Positions 6,648 to 12,499 of a DNA stretch of 17,577 bases are shown in pieces. Numbering within the stretch: the first letter of the stretch is position 1; each line of letters begins with the position of its first letter. Position numbers and translations under genes: made by a program. Source of the DNA: Hyphomicrobiales bacterium (GTDB lineage: Bacteria; Pseudomonadota; Alphaproteobacteria; Rhizobiales; Xanthobacteraceae); the NCBI GenBank assembly GCA_003164375.1, contig PLTE01000396.1, forward strand, positions 1-17,577, written 5' to 3'. The notes beneath the pieces are model-generated. The model was not told the DNA's origin, searched no databases, and was given only the letters and a program-made list of their open reading frames with translations.

Positions 6648-7475
6648 ATGAACGCTCAAACCGCTACCGCCGCTGCCCACGCCCCTGCCCTTATCCTGCT
6701 GCGCGAAGATAAGAACGGCATCGCCGTCCTCACGCTCAATCGCCCGCTGGCGCGCAACAGCCTGTCCGAGGCAATGCTGGAGGCGCTCGGCGATGCGCTA
6801 ACCGCGATCGCACATGAGCGCTCCGTGCGCGCAGTCGTTCTGGCGGCCAACGGCCCGGCGTTTTCCGCCGGCCATGATCTCAAGGAACTCAATGCGCATC
6901 GCTCCGACGACGACCGTGGCCGCGCTTATTTCAAGCACGTCATGACACTCTGCAGCACCGTGATGCAGCAGATCGTCACGCTGCCCCAGCCGGTGATTGC
7001 CGCGGTGCACGCCACCGCGACGGCGGCCGGCTGTCAGCTGGTGGCAAGCTGCGACCTCGCGGTCGCGTCGCAGTCGGCGAGATTCGCCACTCCTGGCGTC
7101 AATATCGGGCTGTTCTGTTCGACGCCCATGGTCGCGCTGTCGCGCAACGTAGCACGCAAAGCCGCGATGGAGATGCTCTTGACCGGCGAACTGATCCCGG
7201 CGGAGGAAGCCTTGCGCGTCGGTCTCGTCAACCGCGTGGTTGCGCCCGGCCAAGAGCACGCCGAAGCGCTCAAGCTCGCAGAGAAGATCGCCGCCAAGTC
7301 GACTTTGACCGTGAAGACCGGCAAGGAGGCGTTCTATCGCCAGGCCGAAATGCCGCTCGCCGACGCTTACAAATACGCCTCCGAAGTGATGGTCGAGAAC
7401 ATGCTGGCGCGCGATGCCGAAGAAGGCATCTCGGCCTTCATCGAAAAGCGCCAGCCGAAATGGCAAGACCAGTGA
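6648..7475 (+). CDS. crotonase, ECHDC3-like, lacking both catalytic Glu
   Basis: A 275-residue enoyl-CoA hydratase/isomerase superfamily protein. The oxyanion-hole segment AFSAGHDLKEL (71-81) and ATAAGCQLVASCDLAVAS (124-141) are clear, as is the hydrophobic FATPGVNIGLFCSTP block (146-160). The residues that act as the two catalytic glutamates in true hydratases (GGGCELA and PE) are Gln130 and Gly150 here. The same pattern and the string FATPGVNxGLFCSTP occur in the ECHDC3 subfamily, as I recall it, so simple hydration of enoyl-CoA is unlikely. The ATG at 6648 follows GGGA; the open frame upstream overlaps the thioesterase and lacks resemblance. The CoA-binding gene follows after 40 bases, probably in one operon. 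Confidence 0.9.
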   Translation: MNAQTATAAAHAPALILLREDKNGIAVLTLNRPLARNSLSEAMLEALGDALTAIAHERSVRAVVLAANGPAFSAGHDLKELNAHRSDDDRGRAYFKHVMTLCSTVMQQIVTLPQPVIAAVHATATAAGCQLVASCDLAVASQSARFATPGVNIGLFCSTPMVALSRNVARKAAMEMLLTGELIPAEEALRVGLVNRVVAPGQEHAEALKLAEKIAAKSTLTVKTGKEAFYRQAEMPLADAYKYASEVMVENMLARDAEEGISAFIEKRQPKWQDQ

Positions 7476-7515
7476 AAAGACCGATGAGAAGTTCATCAAG
7501 GTTCGAGAGATCGCG

Positions 7516-8094
7516 ATGAACCATGACTCCTATCCGGACAGCTATATCCGCAGCATTCTCAATACCGTGAAGACGATCGCGATGGTCGGCGCCTCGCGAA
7601 AAGAAAATCGGCCGAGCTACTTCGCCTTCAAATATCTGCTCGAACGCGGCTACAAGATGATCCCGGTCAATCCGGGTCAGGCCGGGCAAATAATGCTGGG
7701 TCAGACGATTTATGCGCGGCTTTCCGATATTCCCGAACCCATCGATATGATCGATATTTTCCGCGCCTCGCAATATGCGCTGGCGATCGTCCGGGAAGTG
7801 CTGGCGCTCAGCCCGCGGCCCCAAGTGATCTGGATGCAGCTCGGCGTGCGTAGCGACGAAGCCGCGGTGCTTGCCGAGACCAATGGCTTGAAGGTCGTGA
7901 TGAACCGCTGCCCCAAGATCGAATACGGCCGGCTGTCGTCCGAGATTGCCTGGATGGGCGTCAATACGCGTACGCTCAGTTCGAAGAAGGCGACCATCGG
8001 CGGAGTGCAGCGCATCTCGCTCAACCGCTCAAGCGCGCCTGGCGGTGCGACCGAAGCCGCCGACCGCGTGCAGCGCGAGGAAGGCGGGCATTGA
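7516..8094 (+). CDS. CoA-binding Rossmann-fold protein (YccU type)
   Basis: A 192-residue soluble protein of the CoA_binding_2 group. The nucleotide-binding start KTIAMVGASRKENRPS (19-34) is followed by LERGYKMIPVNPG, IDMIDIFRAS, VIWMQLGV and VVMNRCPKIEYGRL, the standard YccU order. These proteins resemble the CoA-binding domain of succinyl-CoA synthetase and acyl-CoA synthetases but lack a catalytic domain; the physiological role is unknown. After about residue 150 the tail is low in recognisable motifs and probably partly disordered (GGATEAADRVQREEGGH). The start at 7516 has GAGAGA just upstream. It lies between the crotonase and metY-side genes, an order I recall from other Rhizobiales. 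Confidence 0.9.
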   Translation: MNHDSYPDSYIRSILNTVKTIAMVGASRKENRPSYFAFKYLLERGYKMIPVNPGQAGQIMLGQTIYARLSDIPEPIDMIDIFRASQYALAIVREVLALSPRPQVIWMQLGVRSDEAAVLAETNGLKVVMNRCPKIEYGRLSSEIAWMGVNTRTLSSKKATIGGVQRISLNRSSAPGGATEAADRVQREEGGH

Positions 8095-8184
8095 ATTTGC
8101 ATAGCTTGTAATGAACTTCGCACCGCCTGCGGCGTCTAATCTATGAGCACGAGGCATGGTATGCGCCGGCAACTAGGATGGACT

Positions 8185-8406
8185 ATGGAAATTCGCGCCG
8201 CACTCGGCCTTGCACTGTTCTGGATTGCCTTTGCACCCGTCACCGTCAAGGCCGATCCGCAACCGGACAATAATGCCTGCATCATGGACGCTCTGACCTT
8301 GTGCGGACAATTCATCCCGGATCGCGAACGCGTCGCCGCGTGCCTGAAGAGCAATCACAACCGCGTCTCGGCCGACTGCCGCGCGGCGCTCAAGCGCTTT
8401 AAATAG
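8185..8406 (+). CDS. small exported four-cysteine protein
   Basis: A 73-residue protein with a probable signal peptide (hydrophobic LGLALFWIAFAPVT, cleavage likely after VKA at residue 23). The mature part is about 50 residues with four cysteines (32, 40, 53, 65) spaced C-x7-C-x12-C-x11-C. The pattern ACIMDALTLC...AACLKSNHNRVSADC resembles a single cysteine-rich repeat of the Golgi-apparatus-protein/PF00839 type also found in small periplasmic proteins of rhizobia; the function is unknown. ATG 8185 is preferred because AGGA lies six bases upstream and the signal peptide fits. ATGs at 8143 and 8161 are in frame and would lengthen the n-region. It follows the CoA-binding gene after 90 bases. 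A weak GGCCG/CGGCC hairpin lies at 8416-8430. Confidence 0.72.
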   Translation: MEIRAALGLALFWIAFAPVTVKADPQPDNNACIMDALTLCGQFIPDRERVAACLKSNHNRVSADCRAALKRFK

Positions 8407-8534
8407 CCTCGCTTCGGCCGTTCGCCGGCCTGCTCAAGAGCACAACATGCCGCCACTGCGGTATCGGACAACACAAAGCTTTGGCGACCGCTGCTTGTTA
8501 ACGCAATGGTATTCTCGCGCCTTGACGGCCTTGG

Positions 8535-8555
8535 CCGGTTCTATAAACCGGAACC
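8535..8555 (+). other. hairpin in the metY leader
   Basis: CCGGTT (8535-8540) can pair with AACCGG (8546-8551) around CTATA. Alternatively GGTTC (8537-8541) can pair with GAACC (8551-8555). The two are mutually exclusive. The stem lies 35-50 bases before the metY ATG, whose ribosome binding site is GAGGAT (8573-8578). TTGACG (8522-8527) and TATAAA (8542-8547) also occur here, but their 14-base spacing is too short for a normal promoter. Confidence 0.35.
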
Positions 8556-8585
8556 GCCCCCACTCCCCGCAATGAGGATCGGCAC

Positions 8586-9866
8586 ATGAGCGAACGCATC
8601 CCGGGTTTTGCCACGCTTGCCGTTCATGCCGGCGCGCAACCCGACCCGACGACCGGCGCGCGCGCGACGCCGATCTATCAGACGACGTCCTACGTGTTCG
8701 AAAGCGTCGATCACGCCGCCTCCCTGTTCGGTCTGCAGAGCTTCGGCAACATTTATACCCGCATCGGCAATCCGACCAATGCGGTGCTCGAGGAGCGTGT
8801 GGCGGCCCTTGAAGGCGGCACGGCGGGGCTTGCGGCGGCATCGGGCCACGCGGCGCAGCTTCTGGTGTTCCATTGCTTGATGCAGCCCGGCGACGAATTC
8901 GTCGCATCGAAAAAGCTCTACGGCGGTTCCATCAATCAATTCAACCACGCGTTCAAGAATTTCGGCTGGAACGTCGTGTGGGCCGATCCGGACGACATTT
9001 CCTCGTTCGAGCGTGCGATCAGCCCAAAGACCAAAGCGATCTTCACCGAATCGATCGCCAATCCCGGCGGGGTCATCACCGACATGGCGGCGGTCGCGCA
9101 AATCGCGCGTCGCGCGGGGGTGCCCTATATCGTCGACAACACGCTCGCCACGCCCTATTTATGCAAGCCCTTCGAGCACGGCGCCGACATCGTCGTGCAT
9201 TCGCTGACCAAATTTTTGGGCGGCCACGGCAATTCGATCGGCGGCATGATCGTCGACGGCGGCACCTTCAACTGGTCGCGCGAGCGGCGCTATCCGATGC
9301 TGTGCGAGCCGCGACCGGAATATCACGGCATCGTGCTGCACGAGACGTTCGGCAACTTCGCCTTCGCCATCGCCTGCCGGGTGTTGGGGCTGCGCGATAT
9401 CGGCCCGGCTTTGTCGCCGTTCAACGCCTTTCTCATCCTCACCGGCATCGAGACGCTCCCCTTACGCATGCAAAAACATTGCGACAATGCGCTCGCGGTC
9501 GCGCAATGGATCGCGGCACATCCGCAAGTCGCGTGGGTCAGCTATCCGGGACTGCCGGGCGACCGCTATCACAACCTCGCCAAGCAATATTGCCCGAGCG
9601 GCGCCGGCGCGGTGTTCACCTTCGGCCTCAAAGGCGGCTACGAGGCCGGCGTAAAGCTGGTCTCCAACGTGAAGCTGTTCTCGCACCTCGCCAATATCGG
9701 CGACACCCGTTCGCTGATCATCCACCCGGCATCGACCACGCATCGGCAGTTGAGCGACGCGCAGAAAGTGCAAGCCGGCGCCGGGCCCGACGTGGTGCGG
9801 CTCTCGATCGGCATCGAGGACAAGGAAGATATCATCGGCGACCTCGAACAGGCGCTGGCGGACTGA
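8586..9866 (+). CDS. metY: O-acetylhomoserine sulfhydrylase (MetY family)
   Basis: A 426-residue PLP enzyme of the Cys/Met metabolism family that makes homocysteine (or methionine) from O-acetylhomoserine and sulfide or methanethiol. It starts GFATLAVHAGAQPDPTTGAR. YTRIGNPTNAVLEERVAALEGG (57-78) contributes the neighbouring-subunit PLP phosphate contacts. VDNTLATPYLCKP holds the cofactor-stacking Asp184. Lys209 in VVHSLTKFLGGHG forms the Schiff base, and LFSHLANIGDTRSLIIHPAS is the C-terminal family block. The length near 425 and the ALFGLQ-type insertion fit MetY rather than the shorter MetZ/MetB group. A ribosome binding site, GAGGAT, lies seven bases before the ATG. It converges on ctaA. 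I found no SAM-II riboswitch in the leader, though one is common before methionine genes in this class. Confidence 0.93.
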   Translation: MSERIPGFATLAVHAGAQPDPTTGARATPIYQTTSYVFESVDHAASLFGLQSFGNIYTRIGNPTNAVLEERVAALEGGTAGLAAASGHAAQLLVFHCLMQPGDEFVASKKLYGGSINQFNHAFKNFGWNVVWADPDDISSFERAISPKTKAIFTESIANPGGVITDMAAVAQIARRAGVPYIVDNTLATPYLCKPFEHGADIVVHSLTKFLGGHGNSIGGMIVDGGTFNWSRERRYPMLCEPRPEYHGIVLHETFGNFAFAIACRVLGLRDIGPALSPFNAFLILTGIETLPLRMQKHCDNALAVAQWIAAHPQVAWVSYPGLPGDRYHNLAKQYCPSGAGAVFTFGLKGGYEAGVKLVSNVKLFSHLANIGDTRSLIIHPASTTHRQLSDAQKVQAGAGPDVVRLSIGIEDKEDIIGDLEQALAD

Positions 9867-9882
9867 CTCCTCTCATCCGCTT

Positions 9883-9931
9883 ATTCCTGTGAAAGCGGAG
9901 ACCCGGACTGGACTTCCGCTTTCACGGTAAT
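9883..9931. repeat. palindromic REP-like element between metY and ctaA
   Basis: GTGAAAGCGGA (9889-9899) and TCCGCTTTCAC (9915-9925) are perfect 11-base arms. The stem extends outward with a T-G wobble, one C-G pair, one mismatch and ATT/AAT (9883-9885 / 9929-9931). The 15-base spacer contains CCGGACTGGA. The outline ATTCC-xGxGAAAGCGG...CCGCTTTCxCGGxAATGA is what I remember as a common dispersed palindrome in Rhizobiales. It sits between convergent stop codons and may act as a bidirectional terminator. Confidence 0.72.
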
Positions 9932-9947
9932 GAGCGAAAAGGAGAGT

Positions 9948-11015
9948 CTACGCCCGCGACAGTAGGGCGGCCGGTGCGGCAACGCGCTGGGACATGTTCG
10001 CGGCGTGCACCGTCGCCAGCGTCAGCACCAGCATGGCGCCTGCTTGGTGCACGAGCGCGAGCCCGATCGGCACGACGAACACCAACGTCAAAATGCCGAG
10101 CACAGCTTGCAGCGTCACCGCGGCTACGAGCGCGACGGCGCTCGTGACGAGCGGTCCTCTTTTCATGGTCCGCACCACGTCGAAGGCGTGAACGAATGCG
10201 GCAAGGACGACCACATCGGCGAAAATACGGTGCTCGAACTGTACGGTCAGTCTGTTTTCGAAGAAGTTCCGCCACAGCGGGACGTTGAAGAACAGCTGCG
10301 CAGTATCGGGCACCAAGCCACCGCCGATCAGCGGCCAGGTGTTATAGATGCTGCCGGCGCGCAGCCCGGCGACCAAGGCCCCGAGATAAATTTGCGCCAG
10401 CACCAGAACGATAAGGCCGATCGCGGCGCCGCGGATTCGCGTGGGTGCCGGTGTCGCCTGACTTTCATCGAGGCCCCGCGCCGTCCAAATCATAGCGACG
10501 TAGATCACGCAGGCAAGCACGAGATGCGTCGCCAGCCTATATTGCGAGACTTCGACACGATCGGCCAGGCCCGAGGCGACCATCCACCAGCCGACCGCGC
10601 CTTGCAGCGCGCCGAGCCCGAAGATGAACCAGAGCCTAGCGCGCAATCCGGATTCGATCCAGCCGCCCCACAAAAACCACAAGAACGGCACCAGGAACAC
10701 CACGCCGATGCTGCGGCCGATCAGCCGGTGCGTCCATTCCCACCAATAGATCGTCTTGAACGCGTCGAGGCTCATGCCGCGATTGAGTTCCCGGTATTGC
10801 GGGATGGCCTGATATTTTTCGAACTCACTTTGCCATTGCGGCGCGTTCAGCGGCGGCAATGTGCCCATGACCGGCCGCCATTCGGTGATCGAGAGACCAG
10901 ATTCGGTGAGCCGCGTCGCGCCACCGACGAGAACCATGGCGAGCACAAGAGCGGCCACGGCGTAAAGCCACAGCCGGATCGCGTGTTTGTGCCGGTCCGA
11001 AACTTCGGTCGTCAT
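9948..11015 (-). CDS. ctaA: haem A synthase (COX15/CtaA type)
   Basis: A 355-residue inner-membrane protein with about eight transmembrane segments that oxidises the C8 methyl of haem O to make haem A for aa3-type cytochrome oxidase. The N-terminal signature VGGATRLTESGLSITEW (30-46) is diagnostic. The four conserved haem-ligand histidines are visible: His96 in EWTHRLIGR, His164 in RLATHLVL, His262 in FEHRIFAD and His323 in LVHQAG. The length and the absence of a disulfide cysteine pair in the first periplasmic loop fit the alphaproteobacterial/mitochondrial class. It stands alone, convergent with metY and divergent from a DUF2842 gene 92 bases away. The ATG at 11015 has only a weak ribosome binding site. 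Confidence 0.97.
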   Translation of the reverse strand: MTTEVSDRHKHAIRLWLYAVAALVLAMVLVGGATRLTESGLSITEWRPVMGTLPPLNAPQWQSEFEKYQAIPQYRELNRGMSLDAFKTIYWWEWTHRLIGRSIGVVFLVPFLWFLWGGWIESGLRARLWFIFGLGALQGAVGWWMVASGLADRVEVSQYRLATHLVLACVIYVAMIWTARGLDESQATPAPTRIRGAAIGLIVLVLAQIYLGALVAGLRAGSIYNTWPLIGGGLVPDTAQLFFNVPLWRNFFENRLTVQFEHRIFADVVVLAAFVHAFDVVRTMKRGPLVTSAVALVAAVTLQAVLGILTLVFVVPIGLALVHQAGAMLVLTLATVHAANMSQRVAAPAALLSRA

Positions 11016-11107
11016 TGTCGGTCGCTTGATGACTGTCGGTTGTTTTGGGCGCGCGGACCATATAGTGCTGCCCCTGCCCTCGCAACCGACGCTGCGTCGC
11101 CACTGCC

Positions 11108-11314
11108 ATGCCCATCCGGTTACGTAAATTCATTGGCGCCGTCGCACTGTTCGCGCTGGTAATCGTGTGGGCGCTGCTGGCGATGGCGTTCGCCCAAGCG
11201 CCCGCTATCCGCGATAACTCCGGGCTGTCGCTCGCCTATTACGTGATTGCGGGTCTCGGCTGGATTCTACCGGCGATGCCGCTCGTCTCGTGGATGAGCC
11301 GAAAAAGCCAGTAA
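11108..11314 (+). CDS. DUF2842 small membrane protein
   Basis: A 68-residue protein with two hydrophobic helices (about 8-29 and 42-60), a short basic N-terminus (MPIRLRKF) and a basic tail (SRKSQ). The motif LAYYVIAGLGWILPAMPLVSWM matches the DUF2842 family of alphaproteobacteria, whose role is unknown. In my recollection it is often beside ctaA, as here, which hints at a link to oxidase assembly but proves nothing. The TAA stop (11312-11314) directly abuts the stop codon of the deacetylase gene on the other strand. No good ribosome binding site is seen before the ATG. Confidence 0.88.
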   Translation: MPIRLRKFIGAVALFALVIVWALLAMAFAQAPAIRDNSGLSLAYYVIAGLGWILPAMPLVSWMSRKSQ

Positions 11315-12373
11315 TCACGCCGCGTCCAGACGGCGAAAGCCGTTCCACATCGCCGTCGCGGAGCCCGAGAGCAAGACGCGCACATAGCGCATGCGCTGGT
11401 AGTCGCCATTAAGCGAAATCCGCGGCAGCGCCGTCATGGCCCGGCGGTGCGCTGGAAACAGCACACCCGGCCGGGTCGTCACCGCAGTCTTGAATCCGAG
11501 TTCGGCTGCGATCTCGAATTCGCGAGAGCCCGCCGACGTACGATCACCGTACGGATAGGACAGATGCCGCGGCCGCACCGAAAGCGCGGCCTCTATGACC
11601 GAGCTGCTCAAATCCATTTCGGAGCGCGCTGTGTCTTTCGCGAGCTTTGCCAGCGCCAAGTGATTGACGGTGTGGGCGCCGATGGTGACGAGCGGATCGG
11701 CGGCGAGCTCGGCAAGTTCCGGCCAGCTCATGCACAGTTCCTCGCAGAACGCGACGATATCAACATGATAATAGGCGGCAAGGTGGCGCACGACGCCGCG
11801 CATTTCCGCTTCCGTCGGCAGCGCCCGCAGCCACCAATAGAGTTCCTCGTAGAGCGCGCGCTTCTCGGCGACAGTATGACAATCGAACTTGCGGTCGCGG
11901 CCGTCGATCACAAGACCGATGCGATCGTTGCGCGCGATCACCGCTTCCAGCGCGAGCCACCATAATTCGCCGAGCCGGTCTGGGAAGCTCGTCGGCACGT
12001 AGACCGCGAATGGCGCGCCCGCCTCCTTGAGGATCGGATAGGCCCATTGCAGCGTGTCGCGGTAGCCGTCGTCGAACGTCAGACAGACGAAACGGCGGGA
12101 AAAATCGCCCTCGGTCATGCGGCGATGCATCTCGTCGAGACTGACCAGATCGAGCCCCGAGCGGCGCAGCGCCTTCACCACGCGCGTCAGGAAGCGCGGC
12201 GTCACCTCGAGCAGACGGTTCGGTTGGAAGCGGTCGGGCCGCGGCGGACGAACGTGGTGCAGCGTCAGGATCGCGCCGACTCCGCCGACAAAAGGCCGGA
12301 GCACAAGATGGGCGCCGGTGAAGTACAGCGATTCCAATCCACCGCGGATAATCGTTGGTTTCAAGCCGGCCAC
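11315..12373 (-). CDS. polysaccharide deacetylase (NodB homology, CE4)
   Basis: A 352-residue CE4 esterase. The metal and base motif TFDDGYRD (99-106) holds the two aspartates. The HxxxH metal motif is AHTVNH (His234, His238), and LSYPYGD (271-277) lines the groove. All three are intact, so zinc-dependent N- or O-deacetylation is expected. About 125 residues separate the DDG and HxxxH motifs, longer than in minimal NodB domains, with an aromatic WWLALEAVIARND region. No cleavable signal peptide is evident, so a cytoplasmic or membrane-face role is likely. The start is GTG at 12373, with GGGAG five bases upstream. It follows the Wzz-like gene after 126 bases on the same strand and probably trims the polymer or its precursor. 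Confidence 0.92.
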   Translation of the reverse strand: MAGLKPTIIRGGLESLYFTGAHLVLRPFVGGVGAILTLHHVRPPRPDRFQPNRLLEVTPRFLTRVVKALRRSGLDLVSLDEMHRRMTEGDFSRRFVCLTFDDGYRDTLQWAYPILKEAGAPFAVYVPTSFPDRLGELWWLALEAVIARNDRIGLVIDGRDRKFDCHTVAEKRALYEELYWWLRALPTEAEMRGVVRHLAAYYHVDIVAFCEELCMSWPELAELAADPLVTIGAHTVNHLALAKLAKDTARSEMDLSSSVIEAALSVRPRHLSYPYGDRTSAGSREFEIAAELGFKTAVTTRPGVLFPAHRRAMTALPRISLNGDYQRMRYVRVLLSGSATAMWNGFRRLDAA

Positions 12374-12499
12374 GAAGGCTCCCTGGTCGAACCGCCCATT
12401 CTTGCAAGCGCAACCTACCGCAAGCCTAACCTATCCCAAGACCGAAACGATTGTCTTTTGACAGGATGGAGGAAGCTACCACGCGCGCTATGACGATTT

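Noticed and set aside
8522..8547. TTGACG / TATAAA as a metY promoter
   Set aside because: The spacing of 14 bases is too short for a sigma-70 promoter, and TATAAA lies inside a hairpin.
8407..8585. SAM-II riboswitch before metY
   Set aside because: Expected from the biology of the class, but I could not place the conserved pseudoknot core; only short hairpins are seen.
10005..11162. 385-codon open frame on the + strand
   Set aside because: It lies antisense to the clearly coding ctaA, is rich in His/Arg/Gln/Glu as expected for a complement frame of GC-rich membrane-protein codons, and shows no family motifs.
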